Shown here piece after piece: positions 50,232 through 62,440 of a stretch of 64,000 bases of DNA (position 1 is the first letter of the stretch; each line of letters begins with the position of its first letter). Where the stretch lies: contig VXAU01000307.1 of the NCBI GenBank assembly GCA_013399695.1, forward strand, positions 450,247-514,246. The letters run 5' to 3'. This DNA comes from Formicarius rufipectus. Lineage: Eukaryota > Chordata > Aves > Passeriformes > Formicariidae. The notes beneath the pieces were generated by a model that searched no databases, was not told the origin of the DNA, and was given only the letters and a program-made list of their open reading frames with translations. The translations under genes were made by a program, and so were the position numbers.

Positions 50232-51444
50232 CTTTGACTGAATTTCATAAGATAAGAGTTTCAATACTGAAGCAGCAGAACAAGAAACAAGGTGCTGTGA
50301 GGACACATCACTGTGCTGTAAACAGAGAATATTATTTTTGTCTAATGCCTTAATTTCCTTTCCCCCCAGCTTTCTTCCTAAAGGCCTCTTCATCCTTCTT
50401 GCTCCACAGGAAGTTCACTGTTTTCCTCATGGACTGACCTTCTCCTTGGTCAGGCGTCCTTCATGATTGCATGGTGATCTTAGGACTGTCCCACTAACAG
50501 CCATGGAAAGTCTTCATGTGTCTCTCCCTCACCATCACAGTTGGTTTAGTTGTCCTATTGACATAAAACCTCTAAAATTTTAACAAACCAGAAGCATTTT
50601 TTTTAAAGAAAATCAATTGGACCAACCAGTATTATATAAGGTTTTTTATATTTTATATAAACTTTTTCAGCTATCAATATTGCATTTATTTACAATAAAG
50701 CCATTCCTAAGGACCCTACAGAAATGACCAAAAATTCGAACCTGACATAGGTCTCACCACTAAGGCGTTCTCCCAGGCATAATTTTGGATGCAAGGAGTG
50801 TCTCTCTCATAATAATGAGGCCATTTCTAAACTTCCAGAACCTCACAAGGGAATAAATCTGAAAGATGACACATTTATATCTGTGCATGATCTTCCCTAA
50901 CTGTTCATGATCAACAGAAGTCTTTTTTTTTTTCAAATCCCTGTATTTTCGCTGTGAGTATCTTTGAACCACTGAGAAACTGTTAAGAATACCACGGGCT
51001 CTAAAAAGCAAAGTAATTAAGGAAATGAGCATTTTTTGTCTTCCGGATAAAGTTTAGATGGCATGTGTTCAGTGTGCCTGAGGCCAAATGAGGAATAAAG
51101 ACAATGTGAAGAAAACAAAGCAGTGAATAACTCTACATTCAGAACCAAGCACAATGCACAATCACTTAATTAAACACTGTATTTCACTTTTGAAACAAAG
51201 ATAATGAACTAAAATTTCTCAGACAACCTTAATCTATTATTTCCTGAACTTTGAGTGAAATTTCAACATTGATCATGGCAATTGTTTTAGACATAAAGTG
51301 CATGAAACATAATACACTGAGTGTCTTACCATCTCTTTCAGCAGAGTAGCACCATCCATACTGTGTTAGTGATTTTGGCTTAAATACCTAGTTTTACTCT
51401 ATTTCCAGACATTAAAAAAACACAGACTTTGAGCTAAAAAGCAA

Positions 51445-52204
51445 AGGTCAGGAGGTTTAATAAGAGCAAGTTCTGGCGCTGCCCATGGGCTGGGACAGCC
51501 CCGGGATCAATCCAGGCTGGGGATGAGCAGGTGGAGCAGCCCTGGGAGAAGGACTTGGGGTGTTGGTGGGGGAGAGGCTGGACATGAACCAGCACAGAAA
51601 CTCCCCGTGCCCTGGGCTGGTCCCACTGCATGGGCAGCAGGGAATGAAATGAGGGGGGATTCTGCCCCTCTGCCCCCTCAGGTGAGACCCCACCTGCAAT
51701 TCTGCATCCAGCCCTGGGGAACAGCAGCACAGGGACGTGGAGCTGCTGGAGAGAGTCCAGAGGAGGCCCCGGAGATGCTGCAGGGCTGGAGCCCCTCTGC
51801 TCTGGAGCCAGGCTGGGAGAGCTGGGGGGGCTCACCTGGAGCAGAGAAGGCTCCAGGGACACCTGAGAGCCCCTTGCAGAGCCTAAAGGGGCTCCAGGAG
51901 AGCTGGAGAGGGACTGGGGACAAGGCATGCAGGGACAGGACACAGGGAATGGCTTCCCAGTGCCAGAGGGCAGGGATGGATGGGATATTGGGAAGGAATT
52001 GGTGTCTGTGAGGGTGGGCAGGGGCTGGCACAGGTTGGGCAGAGACGCTGTGGCTGCCCCTGAATCCTTGGAAGTGTCCAAGGCCAGGCTGGATGGGGCT
52101 TGGAGCAACCTGGGCTGGTGGGAGGTGTTCCTGACCATGGCAGGGGGTGGCACGGGGTGATCTTGACAGTCTCTTCCAGCCCAAATCACTCTGTGGTTCC
52201 ATGA
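51445..52204 (+). mobile_element. Longest CR1 LINE remnant in the window
   Basis: About 760 bp, sense. It starts near 'aggaggtttaataagagcaa', passes 'ctggacatgaaccagcacag' and 'ggtgagaccccacctgcaat', then follows the complete type-b 3' region to 'ctctgtggttccatg'. The first part corresponds to the end of the reverse-transcriptase ORF in full CR1s, but no intact frame survives. A 290-codon open frame on the opposite strand is antisense CR1, not a gene. Confidence 0.94.
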
Positions 52205-53227
52205 TAAATGAATGCACCTACCTACAGACACACAAACACCTTCCTTGAGAGGTGCTTGTTGGAAATACTGCCTCTCTCTGCAAACAGGACTGATGTGCAG
52301 ATACACACACTTTGAAAGAGATGAAATGCTTGAAAACTTTCAGAGGTACATGATGGTAATAATACTTGAAAAAAGTGAAAATTCAGGAAAAACATGGGAG
52401 AATGTCAAATAAGATAACAAATGTTTTTCAATACCAAGACAAAGATTAATATCTATTACTGAACCTATCCTGTAACAGCACAAGTACATGGTGCTTGAAG
52501 GATAACTAACACAAGTAAAAATGGTCTACATCCTTCACTGCAATGTCAACATCCACCTGCTTCACTGCATTTCTGTGAATTTCCCTACTTAGATATAAAC
52601 CTGCAAAACACAGCCTGGCATAAACAAACCTCTTTGCAAAGGACAATTCATGTCAAAATAGATAGGAAATAAAAACAGGTGTTTTCATCCTGAAAAATAT
52701 CTGCGTCATTGAAAAAAAACATTTATCAAGAATATTAAATTTTTTGTAAGGGATGTTAATATCCAGTCAAAATCCAACAGCAGTGAATGCTGAACAAAAC
52801 AAGGGATAATGAAGCACTTCATAAGAGTGCAATTTACCATGGAAAAAGCTACAGTTAATGATCCACACAGAAGTTAACTTGGCTTTAGGAAGTCCCAGCC
52901 TGCCCTTGCCCAGTTCAGTGCAAGCGCTGTGCCAACATCCTGGGAAGTCAGCCCACGGCACTTTCTTAATTCCTGTTATTTGACATTTCTTATTTATTTT
53001 CTTTATTTCTTTCTGCTGCAGCCTCTCAGCAGTATCCATGCCCTTTCCTATGTATGTCTTAGAGATCACATCAGGGCCTTTCATCTGCTTAATTTTCTTT
53101 GTGTCTTTAATATGAACAGTAAAGTTCACCTTCCTAACATCACACTCTAAATACAGAGTGTTCTGTGATTTTCTCCTTGTTCTACAGCTCATAAAAAAAT
53201 TGTAAAAGGGGAAATGTCAATCTGTGA

Positions 53228-53355
53228 ACCATCCCCAGAGGGATATAAAAGCCATGTGAATGTGGCACTTGGGGACAGCAGTTAGAGGTGTGCTAGGGGA
53301 ATGACTGGACTCAATGGTCTTAGTGGGCTTTTCCAACTTAAACAATTCCATGAAA
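53228..53355 (+). mobile_element. CR1 LINE 3' end, type a
   Basis: 'gccatgtgaatgtggcactt' to 'aaacaattccatg', with small internal losses. Confidence 0.9.
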
Positions 53356-54694
53356 TGCAGAGCAAAGACCTGGGAAGGTTAAAAACACAACTCCTGTGTA
53401 GAGCATATACTTATCAAAACATATCATGGTCTTCAGCATGCACAGAATACTTTTAGAAATACCCTACAGGGAGTTTGAAGCAATTTAAACTACTCATCAT
53501 TGCAGGAAGATGACAGTTTTGGAACAGATCATCTGGAAGGCTTTAAGGAAGGAAAAGTGTTTGGAGCACAGAGTTCACCCAGCTTTTGTCTCCATCACCA
53601 GCTCTGCTCTCCCAAATGAAAGCACGTGCAACCAGAACCACGGTGGCTCACATCAGGAAAAGGCTTGTCAGCATCCTGAAGGAGCTTGGGTTTGGACCTC
53701 CCCTTCATCTTCTACAGAAATACTTTCCATACTTAGCAAAAGTCACGTCTTACCCAAGTTTCATAATCCAACCTTGACAGAGCTGAAATGTAACCACGTT
53801 TCTTCATTCCACTCTGCCTGCCAGTGTTTTTAATTTTATTCTTCAGTGAAAAAGGTGTTACAGACAATACTGGTGAGATTTAGAAATGCTAAATGAGCAT
53901 GAGCAGCCCTTATATAAGAGAAAGTAGATTTTATTTTAGGTAACATTTCAAAGCTATTGTTCACTACTTTTCAGTAGGAAAAAGGTCATTATTTCCCACA
54001 TACCCTGCCATCCAAAATTACCTTACCCACTACTGAACTTGTCATTCTGAAGAGAGATTATTTTATTGCCTTCAGACAATTACATTCAAGTCTCAGGATT
54101 GGTGGGAAAACTAATAGAGATTTGATTTAATGATTCATTTCAGCATTCTTGCTGTTGTGCAATATTTTTCCATCTTAAAAACTAACATGATAGCTTTTAA
54201 GTCCCAGTCCCTCAAGCTGCACAGTAATTAAATTTACATTGTCTTCAATTTATTTGGAAATTAACCTCCTTCCCACAAAGAAAAGAGGTTGTGCTTTACC
54301 TCCCACTCAGTTTTATAAATCTTATTCCCCTGTGTAATTCTTTCTGCCTCTATCAATCCAAAAATCCTCCTAAATTCCAAAACAATGCCCTCCCCAAAAT
54401 GTACTTTTGAAAAAGACACATTTCTGTGATGTTCCAGTTCATTCTGTTTTTCCCAAAGCAAAGACAACACTTCCAGGAACGGAATTCATGATGATAAAAC
54501 AAACACTAACAATTTTATATTTTAAACTGGACAAAAAACAATTATAACCCTCATGGGTTGGGGTGTTAATGCCCTTCTACCTTGGGCAACACATTGAACC
54601 ACGGGACCAAATACAAACTGTATTTCTGTGGGACATTCTGAAGAGGCATAACAAGGCTTTCTAAACACAAATACATTTTTGAGTTTCAATTTTT

Positions 54695-55255
54695 CCAGGT
54701 GACTGAACCACAGAACCACAGAATTATTTCTGTTGGAAAAGCCCCCCCAGCCCACAGAGCCCACCCCATGCCTGATGCCCACCCTGTCCCCCAGCCCAGA
54801 GCTCTGAGTGTCACAGCCACTCCTGCCTTGGGCACCTCCAGGGCTGGGCACTCCAAACCTCCCTGGGCAGCCCCTTCCAGTGCCTGACCACCTTTCCCAG
54901 GGAGAAAAGTTCCCACTATCCCACCTGCCCCTGTCCTGTCCCACCTGAGCCCGTTCCCTCTGCTCCTGTCCCTGTTCCCTGGAGCAGAGCCCAATTCCCA
55001 CCCCGCTCCCCCCTCCTGGCAGGGACTTGCAGAGCCAGAAGGTCCCCCCTGAGCCTCCTTTTCTCCAGGATGAGCCTCCTTTTCTCCAGGATGAGCCCCC
55101 CCAGCTCCCTCAGCCCCTCCTGCTGCTCCAGCCCCTTCTCAGCTCCATTCCCTGGACACGCTCCAGCCCCTTCGTGTCTTTATTCTTATTCCCTTCTGTG
55201 ATGGGTCCAGAACTGAACACAGGACTTGATGTGTCTCAGCAGAGCTCAGCAGAGA
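54695..55255 (-). mobile_element. CR1 LINE fragment, type a, with 21-bp duplication
   Basis: Antisense copy of over 500 bp from 'ccacagaaccacagaattat' to about 'cttgatgtgtctcagc'. It contains two tandem copies of a 21-bp unit at 55051-55092. Its 3' portion differs from other type-a copies and may be a separate subfamily. Confidence 0.9.
55051..55092. repeat. Two tandem 21-bp units inside a CR1
   Basis: Units beginning 'gagcctccttttctccagga' at 55051 and 55072 are identical; other copies have this segment once. Confidence 0.93.
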
Positions 55256-55414
55256 TCACAGTGACAACCAAACCCATGCATATGAGTTTTTCTAACTGCC
55301 AGTGTAATCTGGATTAATGGGAGGCCAAAAGCATCCTGGATAACACATCAAGTTGTAACTGTGAGCAAATATACAGACAGTATAAAGGCTCTCCGAGATA
55401 CAATCAAGATAATC

Positions 55415-55662
55415 GTCGTAGGGACAGGACAAGGGGGAATGATTTCCTACTGCCAGAAGACAGGGTTAGGTGGGATATTGGGAAGGAATTGTTGAGGCTC
55501 TGGCACAGGTTGGGACAGAGAAGCCGTGACTGCCCTTGGATCCCTGGAAGTGTCCAAGGCCAGGTTGGACGGGGCTTGGAGCAACCTGTGCTGATGAAGG
55601 TGTCCCTGCCCATGGTGTGAACAAGATGGACTTTAAAGATCAACTCCAACTGTTCTGGCATC
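55415..55662 (+). mobile_element. CR1 LINE fragment, type b, abutting an older CR1
   Basis: Sense copy from 'agggacaggacaagggggaa' to 'gatcaactccaactgttctg'. Its 3' end directly meets an older CR1 of the same orientation. Confidence 0.9.
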
Positions 55663-55664
55663 AA

Positions 55665-56475
55665 TATTTTTTAACATCTCCACTGACAACCAGCTGGAGG
55701 GGCTGACTGCAACCTTGGGAAGTTCGCAGGTGATACAGAACTGGGAGTAGAAGCTGATATATTCGAGGGACCATGACAGTCTGGAGAAACACACCAACAG
55801 AAATCTCGTATATGTCAGATCCTGGATGTTGAATGTTGACCGGACACAAAGAAGCTTTGCAGCAAAGTCCCAAGGCTTGAATGTACACCAGAAATGGATC
55901 CTCACAGCAAAGCCAGCCATGGGCACCATAGGCTGGACTAGGCAAAGCCCTGCAAGCCCACCAAGAGAGGTGATCCCTCTTCTCTGCTCAGCACTGGGAA
56001 GCCACCCTAGGAGTGCTGGGCTCCCCAGCAGCAGAGTCATGCACATAGTGGATGGAGCAAATCCAGCAAAGCACCACAAAGGTGAATGATTGGAGTGTGT
56101 GACATGCAAAGCTGAGAGACCTGTGATAAACTACGACACCTGGGGAAGGAGAAGCTCGAGGGGATCTCAGTGAGTACAAATATCTGATGGGAAGGTGTGG
56201 AGATGATGAGGCCAGGCTCAGTGGTGACATAGAAAGGACAAGAGGAAATGGGCCCAAATTGAAATACAGGAAATTGCAGTTCATCACAAGAAAAAGAACC
56301 ACAAGTTACTCAGAGAGCTTCTGATGTCACCAACCTTGGAGATACTAAAAATCAGCTGGTTATAGCCTTGGGCAAATGGCTCTAGGTGACCCAGCCCTTG
56401 GCTATGACAATCTCCATGGGCGCTTCCCAATCTCAGGCACTTCAGTGACTTCCTGGAATTACCATGAGTATGGCA
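55665..56475 (+). mobile_element. Old, degraded CR1 LINE of a different subfamily
   Basis: About 800 bp. Recognisable order: the segment encoding the degraded region around the CR1 RT FADDTKL motif ('ttcgcaggtgatacagaact'), 'aacagaaatctcgta', 'ggagaagctcgaggggatct', 'tatctgatgggaaggtgtgg', 'ggacaagaggaaatgggccc' and 'ctctaggtgacccagccctt'. Many stops and indels; far more diverged than its neighbour. Confidence 0.85.
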
Positions 56476-57462
56476 AAACATTGAGTTCAGATCAATGAAC
56501 AATAAAATGTAAGGAATACTGCCTGCTGGGAATGAACATCAAGTCATGCAGGAACCTGCAAAGCCACAAGTGCACTGTAAAGTCCTCTTGGAAGTACAGA
56601 AAATATCCTTTAGGGTAAAATCCTGCAGTGGGAACAGGACAGCTTGTTGATTAGATACAAGAATGCAGAATCAAAAGGATATGATTTTATTTATTAGGTT
56701 GGGCTTTTTTTATATCCACCAATGTTTAATTTCTGCTGGATGAACATCACATTCAAAGCAAGGACTTCAATCGTTTTGCACTGTGGTGAAAAGGAAGACA
56801 TCTGTGTTGAACTCCCTGAAAACTCTCTTGCAAAACTGAGGAGCAACCACTGAATTTTCACCAACTGGAAGCCAAAAACCCTATCACACTATTGCTGACA
56901 GGTCACTTCCCTTAGAGGTACGTTACTGTATCTTATCCATGAAATTAGATTTTTCTCATTTACAAAATATTCTGATAACTGAAATGGAACACAGGTGAGC
57001 TGTGATACCGTACCTTATGCATCTAAGAGCATTTAAAGTAACCAAAGTAAGAACATTAAATGGAACCTTAAAAATCTTCTTGTATTGAACCGGTTTCCAT
57101 CTAGGCTGATGCCCCAGAAAACTTTTCCAGCATTTAGAAGAAAAGCCAAGCGCTAATCACTGTCCTGGAGGTTACACTGGGGCTGCAGGATTAGTCATCT
57201 TTGGAAACCAGTTGTGGTTGTTCTTATTTTCCTCTCCCGCTGCTTTTTCTGATCTGTGGCTGGTGCAGTGGGAGCATTCTCATCAATGTTTTCTCATAAA
57301 TTCAGCTTACAAACACGAAAGAACAAAACCACTGAAGAATAGCTCACAGCTCTCAACCCCTACATCCTGCTGTACAGTGGGGATCCAAAAACTCCTTACA
57401 CAACTTAAATCAATCCTTTGGAGGATTGGAATAAAAAGCTGACTAATTCCTCCCCTCCCTCC

Positions 57463-57477
57463 TTTTTTTTTTTTTTT
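57463..57477. repeat. T15 homopolymer
   Basis: Uninterrupted T run after a CT-rich stretch. Confidence 0.9.
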
Positions 57478-60234
57478 CCACCTCTGTATTTCTTGGTCAA
57501 ATAGGCCAAAAATGTGAGAAGACATGACAGTCCTTGTAGCTGGATGTTCTCAACAGAAGCTGGCAGTGAAAAGAACGGGAGAAATCATTCTTACGGTGTT
57601 ACTAACTCTGCAAATCTGGAATAGCTTGGGTGAGTTTGGTCAGAATGAATGGATCTTGACGCCTATTTTCAATTTTATAGCAGTTATGCCTCCAATAAGC
57701 AGGTGAGCAGCATTCCGTGTTCCCTCCATCTCGCTCCTTTCCTCCTCATCCTGTTCCACCCACACAGGACCCAGAAGCTCAGCGGCTCTGCCTCCATTGT
57801 GAGGTGCTCATAACACCTCACTGGTGGCACTTGACTCTTTGTTGGAGAATCCCTAATGTAAATTGAACATCTGGACAGCTGAGACCACCCAGAACTAATC
57901 CAGAAGGAGAACCGTGAGGATAACACCTCTATTCACTTAGATTGTTAATTAAATACTCAATGAAGACAATTTTATTTTCTTACTGAAAGGAGACCAAACA
58001 AACCAACTTTTCCACACTCATGCTACCCAGAGCTGCAGTTAATTAGGAAAATGGAAACTCTCAGGTATTTAACCTGAGCAGTTCTGATCTGTGGCTCCTG
58101 TGCAGATATCTATGCAGCACATATCACAACATCTGTTTAGAGACAGTCTGGGCTGACTGGGAAAGGACCCTGGGTTAATTACGTTATCTCCTAGACTCAT
58201 CATTTTTTAACTAACACACCAGCCCCAAATCAGCAAACCACTCATGCCATACATCTTATGCACAACATCCCACTTATCACATTTCAAGCGGAAGCCACCT
58301 ACAAAGCTGCATGTATGTTGTGAGGTTTTCCCTTGCCTTTTTAACTGTGCTCTTGATTCTTGGATTTATTGATTAAAAATTACTGTAGCACTAAAATGTA
58401 AGACATTTTAATGAAGTGTGACACTTTGCATCCAACAGTAAGAGCCTAAAAGTTTAAACCTCTTGTCTCTTACATTAACAAAACAAACTTCTTGCTATTT
58501 CTGTTCTTTACAGTGCTTTATCAAAACTTAAAATGTCATTCATCACAACTGTTCATATGAGAGATTTGAGTCCCTTCACCACTCACATAGCTCTGTCTCC
58601 AAGAGACACATGCAAAGGTGTTTGCTCCACTATTCTTTATTTGTTGGTCAAGGTTTGCAAAGTTCTTTGAAATGTTTTGGTACTGAAGACACCAAGATCT
58701 CTTTCAGGAGACCTATGCAAATGGATCAAACATTTAGTTCTCAGCTGACATCAAGATGTAGATACCCTTCACTATTTAAAAGGGGAGAAAATAGTATAGA
58801 TTTTGATGCTTCAGTCATTCTGGTTGGAATATCTTAATCAAAACTACCAATTCAGATAATTCTAGTTGCAGTCAGTACTTTCCACTAGTTCCATCCCAAC
58901 ATAAGTCATGAAAGCTCATGATGAAGAGGGCTTCTGCATAAGCCAAAATGTAGCTTTGGTGAGAATCCATGCTCCAATGTGACAAATGGGAAGACGTTTT
59001 GAATCAGTAACATATGTCTGTTGTTTTCTAAGTGAATAATTTTCTGTATTTAGACAATAATTACGCATTTTACCAAGTGTCCTTCACTGGTCAAACTCTG
59101 TGTAATGCTGTTTGGGAATCAGGAACAGACATGGGTGCATCACCTGGATGGACTAAGCAGAGAACACCTGCAGGCCCCCCATGCTGCCAATGACAGGGAC
59201 TGAGGGAGGCTGCTGGAGAGGTGACATCCTGCCCCCAAGGAAAGGCAGCAGGTACCACTGAGGGGCTGCACCTCAGCAAGGCCTTCTGGCCAGAGCAGAA
59301 AACCAGCCTAAATGAGCATAAATCCTTCCTCCTTCCAGCTATAAACTATTACACCACGTCTGATGTTCATTTTATTAGCATTCTCCTGAACTCTTCAGGC
59401 AAGCTATAGAATTTTTCTCTTTTTAGACCCCAAACAATAGCTTATTTACATACTTATAAAAGAATAAGCCACCCTCCCCAATGCTGATTAATTGCCAGAC
59501 ATTACGTAGGAACACAAAACCCCTGGCCTCTCAACATTCTGCTACAATGGAAATGTGTGAAAGTAATTTTGTTCCAACTTGATCTCATGGGAATGTGGGC
59601 TCATAAGCATCCAATTAAAAATAATTCTGACCAATTGAGATGTGTTTTAGCTTCACATGCTCATGGGCCAGAATGCATCTAGAGCATGTCTATGATGAAT
59701 TTTTACCAGGGTGGGAGGAACAAAGTTCATTATATAGAAAGAACATTGCTCTTGCAGTTTTTGTCTTTCAATTTCATCTTTTGTACATGAGAATGTAGGG
59801 GTTTGGCAACCTGTGCTGTTTTGTACTATTGGGTCAGATCACCTGGGGAACGTGAGAAGATAACACTCATAATGGGGAAATTCCAAATTAAAATGCAGCT
59901 TTGTAAATAAATCTGTAAGGAAAACGAACCAACAAAATCTTGCACGGCAATCTGCCTCTAACTTCCATTTTTCTTGCCAAAAGAAGCCACTTTGATCAAC
60001 TTGTCAGACACAAGCCATAGGAATTCCCTCAGCTACTTCCTCCTTCAAGTCCAATAGCTTTGGCTGGACTTGGACATATCTTTTAGGAAAACATCCAAAC
60101 TCATTTAAAAATTCCAATTTTGGGAAATCCAGAGCCTTTGCTAAACTATCCCAGTGACTCATTCACCATGTAAAAAAAGATGGACCAGTCTCAGCTGGGT
60201 TTGCTTCAGCTTCCAGATACTGGAGTGCATTGTG

Positions 60235-60465
60235 TTTTGCATACAATGTCAGAATATCCTGAGCTGGGAGAGACCCACAAGCACCATCCAGACCAACCCC
60301 TGGCCCTGCACAGACACCCCAACAATCCCACCCTGTCTTTGTCCCACTGTCCAACCTCTCCTGGAGCTCTGTCAGCCTTGGTGCTGTGCCCCCTGACCTG
60401 GGGAGCCTGGTCAGTGCCCACCACCCTCTGGGGGAAGAGTCTTTCCCTGATCCAACCTAAACCTC
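60235..60465 (-). mobile_element. CR1 LINE fragment, type c
   Basis: Reverse complement of the type-c variant: 'tggccctgcacagacacccc', 'ggagcctggtcagtgcccac', 'ctctgggggaagagtctttc'. Same extent as the 45485 copy, in opposite orientation. Confidence 0.88.
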
Positions 60466-62076
60466 CTCTGATATTTCTTAATAAAGAGACCCTTACCAAA
60501 GGATTTATTTACCCTTAAACTCCCAAGTAATTCAAAAGTAACCTCGTAGAGATGCCACAGAGTACTTCTGAATTCTTCTGAAGTCAGCATGGACCTCTTA
60601 CCTCATACCATGACCTACACACACAAAATTCTGCCAACTTTGTGAAAATACACTTGGTTTGCACCAAGTTTAGACAGTCACATTTTGATATCATCAATCT
60701 CTCCCATTCACTGACCACCTTCCTCCCTAAAAACTCTTATTGGTACTCCATTTTAAACAGGGCAGGAGTTATTGAAGCAGTGCAGAGGGTTCGCTCTAGA
60801 CATGCACATACTCGATAAGCATCCAGTTAAACTGCATGTGAGACCTGCAAGCCAGAGAATTCTTCCCCCACTGAATGAATACCCACAGCATTGATTTTAT
60901 ATCTCAATGGTTTCTTGATCATTATGCTGTGCAGTACGAAGATAAATAATGCGTAATAGAATTATTTATAAACAATTCAGCTCTGCCAAGTCACTCAATG
61001 TTGAGTGTAAAGTGATCCTTCCATAATAAACAACTCCAACCCTTCAATAAAATTATCAGCAGCTGACTAAAAATCACAATCTAAAAGCCATAAAACACTA
61101 AATTATATTCATTCAACAGATATCCGACCATTTTTTTTAAATTCTTTTTTCCTCCAAAGGAAAATTCTGTTCCGCATCAACACAGCAGCCAAAGAAAAAG
61201 CCTCATCTCCTGACCTGTGCTCCCAGCTCAGGAACTGAGTCCACACAAACCATCTTTCATGGGAGCTCAGAGAACTGAGTTTCCACAAAAATTTGCAGGC
61301 TGCTCTACAGAAATCTCAGCATATGGGTATTGACAAATGAGCTGCATCCTTGAAGAAATATTAATGCAGCTTCAATGTCTCTTTTCCTTTGTCAATTTTC
61401 ACTTATTCTTACTTCTTATTTCTTAAGTCACTTAATTAAACTCTGTCAGCTGTTCCATGGTCTACCTAAGACTGAAGTTTTAAAATACACATTCCATAAC
61501 CACTGAAATAAATGATTATTACAACAACTCACAGCATTGAGAATAAAAACTATGAATATTAAGCCCCTTTGAGTCTTTGGGTTAAACACCAGCAATGGCA
61601 GCAGTTGAGATTTGTCAGTGGCACAGGTTATCCTGTTAAGACAAATAAATCTGTTCATTGTCACAAAAATGTGTGATCTCCAACTCTCACATTAAAGGCT
61701 GGAGGAATGGTGCCATATGTCTCAATAACAAGAAAAATTTCCCAATCAGCCCACAATTACACTCTATGGTAAAGCAATGATATTGCAATCCCTGACTGGG
61801 TACCAATCCTGTTCCCATCAGCCTTTCAACTAGGCAGGATGCTGAGCAGAGATCACTGAATAGTGCTTAGGGGAGCAGACAGCAAAATGAGAAGGAAAAA
61901 GACCCACAGATCATTGGTCAGATGCCAGTTTTGAGGCAAAGTGAAGAATCTTATTAAATATTCTGAAGAAAATGTGGGTTTAGAAGTATTGTCAAAAAAA
62001 GAGAAATAAGTTTGTTTATTCCTTAAAAATGCTTAAATTTACCAAGCATTTTAGATCTTTCTACTGAAAAAATAGA

Positions 62077-62115
62077 TTTTTTTTTTCTTTTTTTTTTTTT
62101 TTGGGGGGGTGGGGG
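62077..62115. repeat. Poly-T tract joined to a G-run
   Basis: T10, C, T15, then G7, T, G5 on the plus strand. Confidence 0.95.
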
Positions 62116-62316
62116 TAATATTTTAAACTAAGTTATCTACCATTCAAAAAACAGTTTGCTTTAATGATAAATTAAGTGAAGCTGTTTCTTGCCTGTGACA
62201 GATCCAGATTCTGCCACTTTCATTATTCTGCCTCTTATCCTATGACATAAGTCAGGTTATTCATAAAACCTCCGACAGGCTAAGCTCACAGTGAGGTTAG
62301 GATCAGTATTTTTCCC

Positions 62317-62440
62317 ATCCCTGGAAGTGTCCAAGGCCAGGTTGGATGGGGTTTGGAGCAACCTGGACTGGTGGAAGGTGCCCCTGCCCATGTGGGACTG
62401 GATGGGCTTCAAGGTCCCTTGAACAAAATCATTTGATTAC
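62317..62440 (+). mobile_element. CR1 LINE 3' fragment, type b
   Basis: 'catccctggaagtgtccaag' to 'ggtcccttgaacaaaatcat', heavily 5' truncated, with a small deletion after 'gcccctgcccatg'. Confidence 0.9.

Noticed and set aside
51434..52306. 290-codon minus-strand open frame, the longest in the window
   Set aside because: It lies almost wholly over a sense CR1 remnant; the GC-rich antisense of CR1 has few stops. Similar Pro/Ser-rich peptides recur at every other CR1 copy, for example 24240-24830 and 32091-32498.
52767..53192. 141-codon lysine-rich minus-strand frame
   Set aside because: It is outside CR1 and superficially protein-like, but I recognise no family and see no splice or promoter context. 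A frame this long is expected by chance in 64 kb.
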